Positions 1-9,210 of a stretch of 64,000 nucleotides of DNA are shown one piece after another. The translations under genes were made by a program, and so were the position numbers. Within the stretch, counting starts at the first letter, position 1, and the number at the start of each line of letters is the position of its first letter. The notes beneath the pieces were generated by a model, which did not search any database, was not told where the DNA came from, and saw nothing but the letters and a program-made list of their open reading frames with translations. Where the stretch lies: positions 434,001 through 498,000 of the forward strand of contig NZ_AUEF01000001.1 in assembly GCF_000425845.1 (NCBI RefSeq). Direction: 5' to 3'. The stretch is from Jeotgalicoccus psychrophilus DSM 19085. Its GTDB lineage: Bacteria; Bacillota; Bacilli; Staphylococcales; Salinicoccaceae.

Positions 1-578
1 ATAATTCTATTGCGTGCAACGAACTGCCATTTCCGGATTGGTGTGTCCGGCGGATATTCGCTGATTGTCAGATGACTCTGTTCCATCTCCCGGCGGATAT
101 CCGCAGTTGTTTTTGGATAGTGTGTACTGTGCCCGAATGCAAGCACACCAATCGTCTTCATATTATTGCCGATTGCCGTCTTGTGTGCCGCTTCATCCGC
201 ACCGTAGGCAAGTCCTGATATAATAGCAATGTTTTTAAGACTCGGCAAGAGCACCTCCAGAGATTTAGCTGTATAGCTTGTCGATTTTCTGCTGCCAACG
301 ACACCGAGCATATCTTCCATTAAGTACCTGGGGTTCCCGCGGTAATATAATATGTAGGGAAAATCATAAATTTCTTTCAGTAAAGGCGGATAAAGTGAGT
401 GTTCATGCGTAATATAGCTGATATTCAGCCTGTCCAGATCTGTGATAATTTTCTTTCTGTCAAGAGTATTTGCAAACTCAATTTTGCGCTTTAATTCAGG
501 CGAAATAAAACCGTTATTTAAGAGTGATAAATATTCTTTTGAAGTAACCCCTGCATAGCTCATAAGTAGTAAATCCAT
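1..578 (-). CDS. dprA: DNA processing protein DprA, C-terminal part cut by window edge
   Basis: DprA (Smf) binds incoming single-stranded DNA during transformation and loads RecA onto it. The first 192 codons are visible from an ATG at 578 preceded by a GGGGAGG ribosome site; the rest lies beyond position 1. The translation has the Rossmann-fold signatures of the family: GVVGSRKST around residue 90, SGLAYGADEAAH around residue 120 and a final FVARNRII stretch that normally lies in the DNA-binding groove. The gene follows sucCD on the same strand, as in staphylococci. A TATAAT box at 609-614 is present but no convincing -35 was seen. Family assignment is secure; completeness cannot be judged. 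Confidence 0.9.
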   Translation of the reverse strand, partial: MDLLLMSYAGVTSKEYLSLLNNGFISPELKRKIEFANTLDRKKIITDLDRLNISYITHEHSLYPPLLKEIYDFPYILYYRGNPRYLMEDMLGVVGSRKSTSYTAKSLEVLLPSLKNIAIISGLAYGADEAAHKTAIGNNMKTIGVLAFGHSTHYPKTTADIRREMEQSHLTISEYPPDTPIRKWQFVARNRI

Positions 579-671
579 ATGTGCCTCCCCTGATATTATG
601 ATACTTATATTATAAGAGATTTCAGGCTTATTCAGATTTCAATTTACCGACAAATATTTCCAGAAAAAGAC

Positions 672-708
672 AAAAAAAGACGATAATCCATTAGGATTAC
701 CGCCGTTT
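672..708 (-). terminator. Terminator after sucD
   Basis: On the minus strand the inverted repeat GGTAATCC / GGATTATC with a TAAT loop is followed by a run of seven T. It lies between the sucD stop (738) and the dprA start (578), so it separates the two transcripts. The opposite strand also ends in five T, but no plus-strand gene reads into it. Confidence 0.75.
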
Positions 709-737
709 TTCACTCACATGCACGAGTTATATTACAT

Positions 738-1646
738 TTATTTTACTGTTAAACATTTTTCGTAAAGACCGTCTTCTTCTTTGATGCGCTCGATAAGCGT
801 TTCACCAATTTCAGAAGGTGTTGCAGCTGTTTTAATTCCGCATTCGTTCATGACACGGATTTTTTCGTCAGCTGTCCCTTTACCGCCTGAAATAATCGCA
901 CCGGCATGGCCCATACGTTTTCCTGGAGGTGCAGTTTGTCCGCCGATGAAGCCGACAACAGGTTTAGTCATGTTATCACGAACCCACTCTGCAGCTTCTT
1001 CTTCAGCAGTACCGCCGATTTCCCCGATCATTACTACAGCGTAAGTTTCTGGATCTTCGTTGAATTCTTTAAGCACATCGATAAAGTTCGTACCGTTAAC
1101 AGGGTCTCCGCCGATACCGACAGCAGATGTCTGGCCGACACCTTCCTGAGTTAACTGATGAACTGCTTCATAAGTTAGTGTACCTGAACGTGATACGACA
1201 CCAACGTGTCCTTTTTTGTGGATATAGCCGGGCATAATACCGATTTTAGTTTCATCGGCAGTAATAACACCTGGACAGTTCGGTCCGATAAGACGCGTGT
1301 TTTTACCTTCTAAATAACGTACTACTTTAACCATATCGAGTACCGGAATATGCTCAGTAATACAAATTACGAGGTCCAGTTCAGCATCTGCAGCTTCAAT
1401 GATTGAATCTGCAGCGAATGGTGCCGGCACGTATACTACTGATACTGTTGCGCCAGTTTCTTTTTTAGCTTCTTCTACAGTGTTGAATACAGGAACGCCT
1501 TCAACTTCCTGTCCGCCTTTACCAGGTGTCACACCAGCAACGATTTGAGTACCATACTCAAGCATCTGCTTTGTGTGGAATAGTGCTGTTGAACCGGTAA
1601 TACCCTGTACAATTACTTTAGTATTCTTATCTACAAATACAGCCAC
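738..1646 (-). CDS. sucD: Succinate-CoA ligase (ADP-forming) subunit alpha
   Basis: Alpha subunit of succinyl-CoA synthetase, the TCA-cycle enzyme that turns succinyl-CoA, ADP and phosphate into succinate, ATP and CoA. The 302-residue protein is the usual length. It shows the N-terminal CoA-binding fold ([11 protein letters not shown] at 15-25), the GPNCPG loop at 121-126, and the catalytic histidine that is phosphorylated, His247 in [10 protein letters not shown]. It starts 17 bp after the sucC stop and shares the sucC promoter. Its product works only as a complex with SucC. Confidence 0.97.
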   Translation of the reverse strand: MAVFVDKNTKVIVQGITGSTALFHTKQMLEYGTQIVAGVTPGKGGQEVEGVPVFNTVEEAKKETGATVSVVYVPAPFAADSIIEAADAELDLVICITEHIPVLDMVKVVRYLEGKNTRLIGPNCPGVITADETKIGIMPGYIHKKGHVGVVSRSGTLTYEAVHQLTQEGVGQTSAVGIGGDPVNGTNFIDVLKEFNEDPETYAVVMIGEIGGTAEEEAAEWVRDNMTKPVVGFIGGQTAPPGKRMGHAGAIISGGKGTADEKIRVMNECGIKTAATPSEIGETLIERIKEEDGLYEKCLTVK

Positions 1647-1663
1647 AATATATTCCTCCGTTA

Positions 1664-2833
1664 TTATTTATTTTCGTTTACAGCAGCGATGATCTTCTCG
1701 GCACCTTCAGCCATTGTGCTTGCCGATGTGATTGCAAGACCTGAATCTGCAAGAATCTGTTTACCTTCTTTAACGTTTGTACCTTCCAGACGAACGACAA
1801 GAGGAATTTCAAGACCAACGTTATTTACAGCCTCAACGACACCTTCAGCGATAACGTCACACTTCATAATACCGCCGAAAATGTTTACAAAGATACCTTC
1901 TACAGCTTTGTCACTTAAAATAAGTTTGAATGCTTCGGTAACTTTTTCAGCAGTCGCGCCGCCCCCTACGTCAAGGAAGTTGGCAGGTCTTCCGCCGAAG
2001 TGGTTAATCGTATCCATCGTTGCCATAGCAAGTCCGGCACCGTTAACCATACAGCCGATATTACCTTCTAAAGCGATATATGCTAAATCGTGCTTAGAAG
2101 CTTCGATTTCTTTTTCATCTTCTTCATCAAAGTCGCGTAATTCAACGACATCTTTGTTTCTGTATAATGCATTCGCATCGAAGTTAACTTTCGCATCAAG
2201 CGCAATAACTTCGCCGTCACTTGTAGTTACAAGCGGGTTAATTTCCATAATTGCAGCATCTTTTTTGATAAATACATCGTATAAAGAAAGCATTAATTTA
2301 GCTGCTTTGTTTACAGACGCTGTTGGAATATTAATATTGAACGCAAGTCTCTTAGCCTGGAACGGCATAAGACCTACAGCAGGATCAATAACTTCTTTAA
2401 AAATCTTTTCAGGAGTTGCTTCTGCTACTTCTTCGATTTCTGTTCCGCCTTCTTCAGAACCCATTAATGTAACGCGGTTCGTCGCGCGGTCAATTACAAA
2501 ACCTAAGTAGTATTCGCTGTCGATATCGCAGCCTTCTTCAACGAGAAGACGTTTGATTTCAGTCCCGTCCGGACCGTTCTGATGAGTAACTAAGACTTTG
2601 CCTAATAATTCTTCAGCATATTCCTTAACCTCATCGACAGATTTCGCTATCTTAACGCCGCCTGCTTTACCACGGCCACCTGCGTGGATTTGAGCTTTAA
2701 CAACGTAGACATCTGAATCAAGTGTTTTTGCAACTTCAACTGCTTCTTCTGGTGTAAGAGCAACGTCACCTTTAGGTACGTTTACACCCATTGAGCGAAA
2801 AATTTCTTTTCCTTGATACTCATGGATATTCAT
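1664..2833 (-). CDS. sucC: Succinate-CoA ligase (ADP-forming) subunit beta
   Basis: Beta subunit of succinyl-CoA synthetase, carrying the nucleotide-grasp domain that determines ATP or GTP use. At 389 residues it has normal length, begins with the family N-terminus [12 protein letters not shown], and contains the lysine-rich [15 protein letters not shown] stretch of the ATP-grasp fold and the C-terminal flavodoxin-like NIFGGI motif near residue 320. The ATG at 2833 has an AGGAGG site just upstream. First gene of the sucCD operon, transcribed from the promoter at 2875-2903. Confidence 0.97.
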   Translation of the reverse strand: MNIHEYQGKEIFRSMGVNVPKGDVALTPEEAVEVAKTLDSDVYVVKAQIHAGGRGKAGGVKIAKSVDEVKEYAEELLGKVLVTHQNGPDGTEIKRLLVEEGCDIDSEYYLGFVIDRATNRVTLMGSEEGGTEIEEVAEATPEKIFKEVIDPAVGLMPFQAKRLAFNINIPTASVNKAAKLMLSLYDVFIKKDAAIMEINPLVTTSDGEVIALDAKVNFDANALYRNKDVVELRDFDEEDEKEIEASKHDLAYIALEGNIGCMVNGAGLAMATMDTINHFGGRPANFLDVGGGATAEKVTEAFKLILSDKAVEGIFVNIFGGIMKCDVIAEGVVEAVNNVGLEIPLVVRLEGTNVKEGKQILADSGLAITSASTMAEGAEKIIAAVNENK

Positions 2834-2874
2834 GATTTTCCTCCTAAGACTTTTTAATAAAGCTTACATTCCTA

Positions 2875-2903
2875 ATTATAGGAAACACTCACTCGAATGT
2901 AAA
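2875..2903 (-). promoter_or_regulatory. sucCD promoter
   Basis: Minus-strand -35 TTTACA (2898-2903) and a perfect -10 TATAAT (2875-2880) are separated by 17 bp. Transcription should start near 2868, giving a leader of about 35 nt ahead of sucC. No CcpA cre-like palindrome was recognised around it by eye. Confidence 0.8.
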
Positions 2904-3054
2904 CGTGTAAGTGGCAACTAATCAAACAAATTATTATTATTTTGCGAAAGTTTGAAAAATAAATCACAAGTTACCCGGAATATGGTTCGAAACCGCAGTA
3001 TTATTGAAATTTAGAACGTTTATCGCGCTAATGATTGTGAAATAAAACACTTAG

Positions 3055-3807
3055 TTAATTTAGAAACATACTTTTTACCGGTTCAAATGTCTTCCGGTGG
3101 ATGGGCGTTGCTCCGTATTTTTCAAGTGCTTCAAGATGCGCTTTCGTACCGTAGCCTTTATGATTTAAAAATCCATATTCCGGATATTCTATAGCGTATT
3201 CTTCCATCATTAAATCACGCGTCGTTTTCGCAATAATTGAAGCTGCAGCGATAGAGTTCGACACTGCATCTCCTTTAATGATAGACGTCTGCGGCACACC
3301 GTTGTCGAGCGTCATTGCATCGATCAGTAAATGTTCAGGCTGACCCGATAAATTATCAAGCGCACGCTGCATCGCAATTTTCGTTGCCTTGTAAATGTTA
3401 TGCATGTCGATTTCTTCAGCTGTTGCAATACCCACTCCGTAATCGGCATATTCCATAATTTCTTCACGCAGTGCGAGCCGTCTCTTCAGCGGAACTTTTT
3501 TAGAATCATCGAGTCCGATTATTTTATAATCCTGCGGCAGAATAACAGCTGCTGCCACGACATCGCCTGCCAAGGGACCCCGCCCAGCTTCATCGATACC
3601 GGCAATAATGATATCCGGGTGTTTGTTTTCATGCATCATCATCGCGTTGAAATGTTCAGCGAGCGCCACTTCTTTTTGGAGTACGCGCGCCCGAGATTTA
3701 AGCGCGCCCTGTACACCTTTGCGCTCGTCTTCGTTATAGGCCGAGGCCGTTAAATCGGCCATGGTTTTTATCTTGTTAATCTCCAGTTTAATATCGCTTA
3801 TCTTCAT
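3055..3807 (-). CDS. rnhB: Ribonuclease HII
   Basis: Removes RNA from RNA-DNA hybrids and excises single ribonucleotides. The motif AGIDEAGRGPLAG near residue 70 carries the first acidic residues of the DEDD catalytic centre, and an AxSIIAKTTRD segment follows. The ATG at 3807 (MKISDIKLEI) was preferred over an upstream start at 3861 that would overlap rbgA by 50 bp; it gives 250 residues, with the N-terminal extension typical of Firmicutes RnhB. It begins 4 bp after rbgA ends, so the two are co-transcribed. A spacer of 220 bp with the sucCD promoter follows it. Confidence 0.95.
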   Translation of the reverse strand: MKISDIKLEINKIKTMADLTASAYNEDERKGVQGALKSRARVLQKEVALAEHFNAMMMHENKHPDIIIAGIDEAGRGPLAGDVVAAAVILPQDYKIIGLDDSKKVPLKRRLALREEIMEYADYGVGIATAEEIDMHNIYKATKIAMQRALDNLSGQPEHLLIDAMTLDNGVPQTSIIKGDAVSNSIAAASIIAKTTRDLMMEEYAIEYPEYGFLNHKGYGTKAHLEALEKYGATPIHRKTFEPVKSMFLN

Positions 3808-3811
3808 ATTA

Positions 3812-4669
3812 TTATTCAGCATCCTCAGGCAAATCGAATGTAAACTGACCGATTTTCGCATCGCGTGTATCGTAAATCACTTTTTCCGCAACGCGTTCGT
3901 AGTCGATTTCATTGCCGCTAATTTTAAAGCCGCGCGACTGGCCGATGGCGTCAAAGATTTCCACGATTTCAGAATTTTCATCGATATTAATATTATAAAA
4001 TTTATTAATTGCATCAAGGTGATGTTCCCGCATGAATTTGAGTGCAAATATCGCAATGTCATCAAGGTTTACGACGTTATCTTTAATCGCACCTGTCAGA
4101 GATAGTTTACGGCCGATCGACTCATCTTCAAATTTGGGCCAGAGTACGCCCGGCGTGTCGAGCAGTTCCATTTTCGACCCTGCTTTAATCCACTGCTGTG
4201 CTTTAGTTACGCCCGGTGTATTACCCGTTTTCGCAACTTTACGTTTTGCTATATTGTTAATAATCGTTGATTTCCCAACGTTCGGAATTCCGACAATCAT
4301 CGCTCTGATGGCGCGCGGATTAATGCCTTTTCGTTCCATACGTTCAAAGATTTCCTTGGTCGCTTCGACTACTGTATTTTCAATCTTCTTCAGCACGTTC
4401 GGCTCCTTGCCGTTCAGTGCTATAGGATAAACTCCGTCAGCTTTCAGCCGTTTAATCCAGCGATCCGTCTCTTTATTGCTGGCCATATCCTTCTTGTTCA
4501 GCACAACGACTCTCGGCTTGTCACCGATAACATGATCCAGCATCGGATTTTTGGAAGCATACGGTATACGCGCGTCCAGTATCTCGATAACTACGTCCAC
4601 TTTCTTCAGACTCTCTTCAATTTGGCGGCGAGCCTTCGCCATGTGCCCCGGGAACCAGTTAATAGACAT
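3812..4669 (-). CDS. rbgA: Ribosome biogenesis GTPase RbgA (YlqF)
   Basis: Circularly permuted GTPase needed for late assembly of the 50S subunit. The G motifs occur in permuted order: NKKD (58-61) before the P-loop GIPNVGKST (127-135) and DTPG (171-174). The N-terminal MSINWFPGHMAKA is diagnostic. A C-terminal ANTAR-like domain completes its 285 residues. It is first in an rbgA-rnhB transcript whose upstream region contains repeat array 1. A GATAAAAT -10-like box lies upstream near 4735 but its -35 is unclear. Confidence 0.96.
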   Translation of the reverse strand: MSINWFPGHMAKARRQIEESLKKVDVVIEILDARIPYASKNPMLDHVIGDKPRVVVLNKKDMASNKETDRWIKRLKADGVYPIALNGKEPNVLKKIENTVVEATKEIFERMERKGINPRAIRAMIVGIPNVGKSTIINNIAKRKVAKTGNTPGVTKAQQWIKAGSKMELLDTPGVLWPKFEDESIGRKLSLTGAIKDNVVNLDDIAIFALKFMREHHLDAINKFYNINIDENSEIVEIFDAIGQSRGFKISGNEIDYERVAEKVIYDTRDAKIGQFTFDLPEDAE

Positions 4670-4793
4670 ATCAGGTTGCCCCTTTCTGTATTGTTTCGAT
4701 TTTGTAGTTTGTTTTATATATTCCTTTTACATTTTATCATGATTTTGACGTGTGATGTGAGGATGATTGGCTTGCAGAGTTTGTTATTTACTG

Positions 4794-4995
4794 ACAGTGT
4801 CTGACAAATCCGTTTATCGGACAGTGTCAGTTCTACAGTGTCTGACAAATCCGTTTATCGGACAGTGTCGCTTCTACAGTGTCTGACAAATCTGTTTATC
4901 GGACAGTGTCAGTTCTACAGTGTCTGACAAATCTGTTTATCGGACAGTGTCAGTTCTACAGTGTCTGACAAATCCGTTTATCGGACAGTGTAGAA
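4794..4995 (+). repeat. Repeat array 1: five copies of a 41-bp unit
   Basis: Five head-to-tail units start at 4794, 4835, 4876, 4917 and 4958, each exactly 41 bp. A unit contains ACAGTGTC, then TGACAAATCCGTTTATCGG, then a second ACAGTGTC and a short linker (AGTTCT or GCTTCT). Copies 3 and 4 carry ATCTG where copies 1, 2 and 5 have ATCCG. The TCCG-TTTAT-CGGA core can form a small hairpin. The array fills most of the 350-bp gap between the NERD gene and rbgA. It is the same family as array 2, in opposite orientation. Function unknown. Confidence 0.95.
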
Positions 4996-5019
4996 CCAAA
5001 AGTATTAGATAATATCGAA

Positions 5020-5997
5020 TTAGCTGAGATAGTCCTTATATTTACGGGTTTGCTGCTCTTTTCTCATGGCTTCATCGAAATCAAAATACTTAAATATATA
5101 ATTACTAGTTTTATAGATTCCTTTGACATAACAATACTTATTCAGTACTCGCTGAAGAGTGCGAACATTCACGGCATTTCCCGTAAACTCCATCAGCCGC
5201 CTGCTTGTCATGGCTAAATCTCCAAACAGATATTTAAAATCGCTCATTGCCCGGACGAGATGCGTCTCATTGCTTTCACGTGAACCGCAGGTCATGCACA
5301 GCAAATGAAATTGCTGTTTTTCCAGCTGAAAACTCCCGCACCCGCCGCAGTACAGCCCATGTCTGACTGAATCGAATTCGACTCGATGTTTAAAGTATGG
5401 ATTCTGCACGATGTGCCGTTCGATTATATCGGCAAGCTTAGATGCGCCTTCTCCGCTGTATTCGTTATAAAATCCGTTAAAGTGTCTTTTGAAATCAGCA
5501 CGGAGTACTACTTGATTCCACACTTGGTCATCCTTCGTGAACAGCCGGAATGATTCGTTTGGGAAAATTAATTTCCCCGAAACTTCAAACTTAAATCCAG
5601 CGCCTCTCTGCAGATTCATCAGTTTTCCAACGGCCCGCCTGAGCTGACTCATCGGATCGTCGGGCAGCGTTGCCCCTCCACTTCGTGTCCACATGGAGGC
5701 TTCCACTTGATAGTCTCCAGTAAAGTTTTTAATTTCATTAACGATAATACCGGATTCACTGACAATCAGCGTATCGTACTGTGTAACGGACCCTTCAATC
5801 AGCAAATATAAATCACGGAATATGTACAGGTTCTCATGCCCTGCTTCATCTAAAATCATATCATAAACGCGTTCTCCTTCAACTCCCCGTTCCAGTCTGT
5901 GCAGTTTATCGAGATGATTTGCTCTCTGTATTGAACGATGCTTCAGTGCATAGTAGTGGAGCAGTTCCTCAGGTAATTTTCGAGCAGTTATAAACAA
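5020..5997 (-). CDS. NERD-domain protein with C-terminal zinc ribbon
   Basis: Unnamed 325-residue protein with a nuclease-related (NERD) domain. The restriction-endonuclease-like core is visible as GERVYD (Glu42), QYD (Asp75) and NEIKN (Glu88, Lys90). A four-cysteine zinc ribbon (Cys217, Cys220, Cys234, Cys237) follows, then a C-terminal region rich in basic and aromatic residues. The likely start is TTG at 5997 behind a GGGGGG site. No signal peptide or membrane segment is seen. It is single, divergent from the amidotransferase gene, and its 3' end runs into array 1 without a visible terminator. Nuclease activity is inferred from the family; the target is unknown. Confidence 0.8.
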   Translation of the reverse strand: MFITARKLPEELLHYYALKHRSIQRANHLDKLHRLERGVEGERVYDMILDEAGHENLYIFRDLYLLIEGSVTQYDTLIVSESGIIVNEIKNFTGDYQVEASMWTRSGGATLPDDPMSQLRRAVGKLMNLQRGAGFKFEVSGKLIFPNESFRLFTKDDQVWNQVVLRADFKRHFNGFYNEYSGEGASKLADIIERHIVQNPYFKHRVEFDSVRHGLYCGGCGSFQLEKQQFHLLCMTCGSRESNETHLVRAMSDFKYLFGDLAMTSRRLMEFTGNAVNVRTLQRVLNKYCYVKGIYKTSNYIFKYFDFDEAMRKEQQTRKYKDYLS

Positions 5998-6156
5998 AAT
6001 CTAACCCCCCTGTCGTTTCAGTTAACATAGTTATACACTAAAAAATAACATTAACACAACAAAATTTAACATATTGATAAACAACCATCTTATAATCCTC
6101 GATTAACTTCACTCATTTCCGGGTATAAACTAACAAACAACAAAAGGAGACATATT

Positions 6157-6885
6157 ATGGGCAGACCGATTATTGGAATTACAACGGCAATAGAAGAGAA
6201 AAACATGAGTTTAAGACCGCACTACATAGAAGCGGTGACAGATCTCGGCGGTGTGCCGCTGCTGCTGGCGAAAAATGATGACGAACAGTCGATAAAAGAA
6301 CAAATTGATGTGCTGGATGGTTTATATTTAACGGGCGGCAAGGATATTAATCCGAGTACTTATGATGAAGAACCGCATCCAAAACTAGAGGCTGTCGAGC
6401 ACGGGCGTGATGAGTATGAAATTGAAGTCATTAAACATGCATACAAAAGAGGAATTCCGATTCTGGGAATTTGCCGCGGCAGCCAGCTGCTGAACAGCTT
6501 AACCGACGGCACGATGTATCAGGATTTGGAAGCTCAGTACGAAGGTGAAGATTTAATTCAGCATAAGCAGAAGTCAAACAGAGATTATCTTCAGCACAGC
6601 GTGCTGATTGAAGAAGGCTCCAGATTGCACAAAATCGTCGGCACGGATAAAATCAGGGTTAACAGTCACCATCATCAAGCGAACAAAGACGTTGATAATA
6701 AGGACTTTATCGTGTCTGGACGCGCGCCGGACGGTGTGATAGAAGCGCTCGAGGGTACGGGCAATACTTTTATAATGGGGCTGCAGTTCCATCCGGAGGA
6801 TTCGTATAAATTTGATGAGCCTTCGAAGAAAATTCTGGAGGCCTTTCTGTCGGAAGCTCAGCAGTTCAGAGCTGAAAATAAATAA
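6157..6885 (+). CDS. Gamma-glutamyl-gamma-aminobutyrate hydrolase family protein (class I amidotransferase, peptidase C26)
   Basis: A stand-alone glutamine-amidotransferase-like hydrolase related to PuuD, which cleaves gamma-glutamyl-GABA. Its 242 residues hold the nucleophile elbow GICRGSQ (Cys106) and the His212/Glu214 pair in QFHPED. The start ATG has an AAAGGAG site. It is on the plus strand between two minus-strand blocks and ends in a strong hairpin shared with rplS. No polyamine-catabolism genes are nearby, so the true substrate is uncertain; staphylococci have similar orphan genes. Confidence 0.85.
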   Translation: MGRPIIGITTAIEEKNMSLRPHYIEAVTDLGGVPLLLAKNDDEQSIKEQIDVLDGLYLTGGKDINPSTYDEEPHPKLEAVEHGRDEYEIEVIKHAYKRGIPILGICRGSQLLNSLTDGTMYQDLEAQYEGEDLIQHKQKSNRDYLQHSVLIEEGSRLHKIVGTDKIRVNSHHHQANKDVDNKDFIVSGRAPDGVIEALEGTGNTFIMGLQFHPEDSYKFDEPSKKILEAFLSEAQQFRAENK

Positions 6886-6890
6886 AAAAA

Positions 6891-6921
6891 CACCCGGACC
6901 TCTAAAGGTTCGGGTGTTTTT
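6891..6921. terminator. Bidirectional terminator between the amidotransferase gene and rplS
   Basis: The palindrome CACCCGGACC / GGTTCGGGTG with a TCTAAA loop is flanked by A7 on the left and T5 on the right. It ends the plus-strand gene that stops at 6885 and, on the other strand, rplS that stops at 6931. Confidence 0.85.
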
Positions 6922-6930
6922 AAAGCGGTC

Positions 6931-7278
6931 TTATCGGATTTCTCTAATACGAGCAGCTTTACCACGCAGGTTGCGCAGGTAGTAAAGTTTAGCACGACGT
7001 ACGCGTCCACGGCGAACAACATCGATTTTCTCGATTTTAGGCGTGTGAACTGGGAATGTACGCTCAACACCGACACCGTAAGAAATCTTACGTACAGTGA
7101 AAGTTTCAGAAATTCCGCCTCCGCGGCGTTTGATTACAACACCTTCGAAAAGCTGGATTCTTTCGCGGTCTCCCTCTACAATACGAACGTGTACTTTAAC
7201 TGTATCTCCTGATTTGAATTCAGGAAGATCAGATTTTAACTGGTCTTTAACGATAGAATTTAATAATTCCTGTGACAT
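6931..7278 (-). CDS. rplS: 50S ribosomal protein L19
   Basis: Bacterial L19, 115 residues, located at the 30S-50S interface. The sequence starts [13 protein letters not shown] and ends [12 protein letters not shown] as expected of the family. The start at 7278 was chosen over an in-frame one at 7314 because it gives the conserved N-terminus and has a GGAGAAG site. Although it follows trmD, it has its own promoter at 7365-7393 and leader, and ends at the bidirectional hairpin at 6891-6921. Confidence 0.97.
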   Translation of the reverse strand: MSQELLNSIVKDQLKSDLPEFKSGDTVKVHVRIVEGDRERIQLFEGVVIKRRGGGISETFTVRKISYGVGVERTFPVHTPKIEKIDVVRRGRVRRAKLYYLRNLRGKAARIREIR

Positions 7279-7364
7279 AATATATCTTCTCCTTCTTCCA
7301 GTTATCTTGCCCAATTTCTAAGCAGCGGATGACTGTGATATTTACGTGTATTTACACTCGTACA

Positions 7365-7393
7365 ATATTACCATACAAACCCCAGTCCTTCAA
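7365..7393 (-). promoter_or_regulatory. rplS promoter
   Basis: Minus-strand TTGAAG (7388-7393), 17-bp spacer, TAATAT (7365-7370). It gives an 80-nt leader ahead of rplS. Firmicutes rplS leaders often carry an L19-binding autoregulatory structure; this leader is the right size, but I did not fold it convincingly. Confidence 0.65.
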
Positions 7394-7418
7394 TCACTTT
7401 TACGAATAAAATTGAGCT

Positions 7419-8090
7419 TTATTCGTCTAGTAAATCCGGACGGCGTTCTCTTGTTCTTTTCAAGCTTTGTTCGTGACGCCATTCATCAATTAACTTATGG
7501 TTTCCCGATAATAGAACGTCCGGCACTGTCATGCCGCGGTACTCCCTCGGACGGGTATAATGCGGATGCTCAAGCATGCCCGTTGAGAATGAGTCTTCCT
7601 GGTGGCTGGCTTCATTGCTCAGCACATCGGGGATTAAACGGACGATAGCATCAGTCATTGTCAGTGATGCCAGTTCGCCGCCTGTTAAGACATAATCCCC
7701 TATAGATACTTCATCGGTTACAAGCGTACGGATACGCTCATCGTAACCTTCGTAATGACCGTTAATAAAGACAATATTGTCTTCTTCAGCCAGTTCCTCA
7801 GCCAGTTTCTGATCAAATGGTCTTCCCTGCGGACACATTAAAATAACGCGCTTCTTGCCTTTAATTTCAAGACTCTCCATTGCGTTGAATACAGGTTCCG
7901 GTTTTAAGACCATACCTGCCCCGCCGCCGTATGGATAGTCATCGACTTTGTTATGTTTATCATTTGAAAAGTCACGGAAATTAATCATGTGATAATTAAC
8001 GATACCCTTGTCTTCAGCGCGTTTTAAAATAGAAGCACCGAGTATACCTTCATACATGTCCGGGAACAGTGTTAAATAATATATATTCAT
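7419..8090 (-). CDS. trmD: tRNA (guanine-37-N1)-methyltransferase
   Basis: SPOUT methyltransferase that makes m1G37 in tRNAs reading CNN and CGG-type codons, preventing +1 frameshifts. The knot residues are visible as [11 protein letters not shown] and [12 protein letters not shown]. The N-terminus [13 protein letters not shown] is standard. At 223 residues it is about 20 shorter than most homologues; the protein stops right after the RRPDLL motif, so a C-terminal tail is missing. Its ATG overlaps the rimM stop (TAATG), indicating translational coupling. Confidence 0.95.
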   Translation of the reverse strand: MNIYYLTLFPDMYEGILGASILKRAEDKGIVNYHMINFRDFSNDKHNKVDDYPYGGGAGMVLKPEPVFNAMESLEIKGKKRVILMCPQGRPFDQKLAEELAEEDNIVFINGHYEGYDERIRTLVTDEVSIGDYVLTGGELASLTMTDAIVRLIPDVLSNEASHQEDSFSTGMLEHPHYTRPREYRGMTVPDVLLSGNHKLIDEWRHEQSLKRTRERRPDLLDE

Positions 8091-8584
8091 TAATCCAACA
8101 ATCCTTCGAGTGGTGTAATTTCAACTATCCCGCGGTCAAAATCGACAGTTTTAACAACCTGTTCGATATAGGGAATTAAATATTCGCGCTCGCCGTCAAT
8201 CACCCAGACGTCATTGGCGCCGGTGAACATGACATCTGAAATTTTACCAAGTTCTGTATTATCGTCCAGATTAATGACGGTTAAGCCGACAATATCACGG
8301 ACGTGGTATTCATTGTCATCGAGTGCTAATTCTTCAGCATGGTCTTCGATAAAAACATCTTTGCCTTTTAGATGGATAATGTCATTTATGTTCGACACAC
8401 CTTCAAACTTCAGCATATGAAAGTTTTTATGCGTGCGGTAAGATTCAATCGTCAGCTCGCCGCTGCCAATTTCAACTTTATTTCCCGCCTTGAAGCGTTC
8501 AAACAAAAAATCCGAGTCGCTTAATATTTTAACTTCGCCGCGCACACCGTGGAAATTTACCAATTTACCAATTTTAATTCGCAA
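8090..8584 (-). CDS. rimM: Ribosome maturation factor RimM
   Basis: Assists assembly of the 30S head by binding S19. It has the N-terminal RimM barrel ([15 protein letters not shown]) and the C-terminal PRC-barrel ending in [15 protein letters not shown] start at 8584 gives 164 residues and aligns with family N-termini ([10 protein letters not shown]); a GTG at 8593 is part of the GAGGTG ribosome site and is unlikely. The gene lies between khpA and trmD and is preceded by a terminator-like hairpin that may reduce its transcription relative to rpsP. Confidence 0.94.
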   Translation of the reverse strand: MRIKIGKLVNFHGVRGEVKILSDSDFLFERFKAGNKVEIGSGELTIESYRTHKNFHMLKFEGVSNINDIIHLKGKDVFIEDHAEELALDDNEYHVRDIVGLTVINLDDNTELGKISDVMFTGANDVWVIDGEREYLIPYIEQVVKTVDFDRGIVEITPLEGLLD

Positions 8585-8605
8585 GATGAACACCTCTTAT
8601 AAAGA

Positions 8606-8635
8606 ATAAAAAGACACACTGTTAAAGTGTGTCTT
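8606..8635 (-). terminator. Intra-operon terminator/attenuator between khpA and rimM
   Basis: On the minus strand GACACACT / AGTGTGTC with a TTAAC loop is followed by TTTTTATTC. The stem begins inside the khpA stop codon. Because rimM follows by only about 20 bp and has no clear promoter, this is probably a partial terminator that sets lower output for rimM and trmD. Confidence 0.7.
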
Positions 8636-8861
8636 AATGCAAATCAACAAACACTTTCTTTGACGCGTCTCTGTCAGCGTTTGAAACTACAATGCGGAGC
8701 GCTTTAATAAAACGGCCGCCGCGGCCGATTATTCGTCCGACATCGGATTCATGTACGCTTATTTTATACGAAACTTTATGCGGCGTCTCATCACGCTTAA
8801 TGACGAGTTCTTCCGGATAATCCAGCATCGGTTCAAGAATTGTTTGAAGTAATTTGTCCAT
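8634..8861 (-). CDS. khpA: KH-domain RNA-binding protein KhpA
   Basis: Small 75-residue single-KH-domain protein (YlqC) with the GXXG loop in VGRIIGRGGRFIKALR. In other Firmicutes KhpA pairs with KhpB/EloR and affects cell elongation and RNA binding. It begins 5 bp after rpsP ends and is clearly in that operon, the usual place for the family. Confidence 0.93.
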   Translation of the reverse strand: MDKLLQTILEPMLDYPEELVIKRDETPHKVSYKISVHESDVGRIIGRGGRFIKALRIVVSNADRDASKKVFVDLH

Positions 8862-8866
8862 CGGAA

Positions 8867-9142
8867 TTATTTCCCGAATTTAGCATTGTGGAACTGTTCC
8901 ATGATGCCTTTGTCACTGAAAATATTACGTACAGTGTCGCTTGGTTTAGCACCATTTTGCAACCACTCTAACGCTTTTTCGTTGTCTAATACAACGTTAT
9001 CTTCAGATTTTGAAACCGGGTTATATGAACCGATTTGTTCGATGATTCTACCATCTCTCGGGCTGCGTGCATCTGCAACAACGATACGGTAGAAAGGATT
9101 TCTTTTAGAACCCTTACGAGTTAATCTAATTTTTACTGCCAT
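8867..9142 (-). CDS. rpsP: 30S ribosomal protein S16
   Basis: S16, 91 residues, beginning [24 protein letters not shown], a highly conserved N-terminus, and ending with the short variable tail. First gene of rpsP-khpA-rimM-trmD. A GGAG site precedes the ATG, and the promoter lies at 9182-9210. Confidence 0.97.
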   Translation of the reverse strand: MAVKIRLTRKGSKRNPFYRIVVADARSPRDGRIIEQIGSYNPVSKSEDNVVLDNEKALEWLQNGAKPSDTVRNIFSDKGIMEQFHNAKFGK

Positions 9143-9181
9143 GTGTGAAAACTCCTCTCTATACTTCTTTTCGACTTACTT

Positions 9182-9210
9182 ATCATAACAAACGACAACA
9201 CACATGTAAA
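9182..9210 (-). promoter_or_regulatory. rpsP operon promoter
   Basis: Minus-strand TTTACA (9205-9210), 17-bp spacer, TATGAT (9182-9187). The -35 box is part of one arm of the hairpin at 9198-9233, so promoter and upstream terminator structure overlap. Confidence 0.75.

Noticed and set aside
1689-2510. Long plus-strand reading frame antisense to sucC (and similar ones antisense to smc and ffh)
   Set aside because: Composition is that of reversed codons, with no ribosome sites and no family features; the minus-strand genes explain the sequence.
2965-3010. GGTTCGAAACC-like word resembling a tRNA T-arm
   Set aside because: No acceptor stem, D-arm or anticodon arm could be assembled around it.
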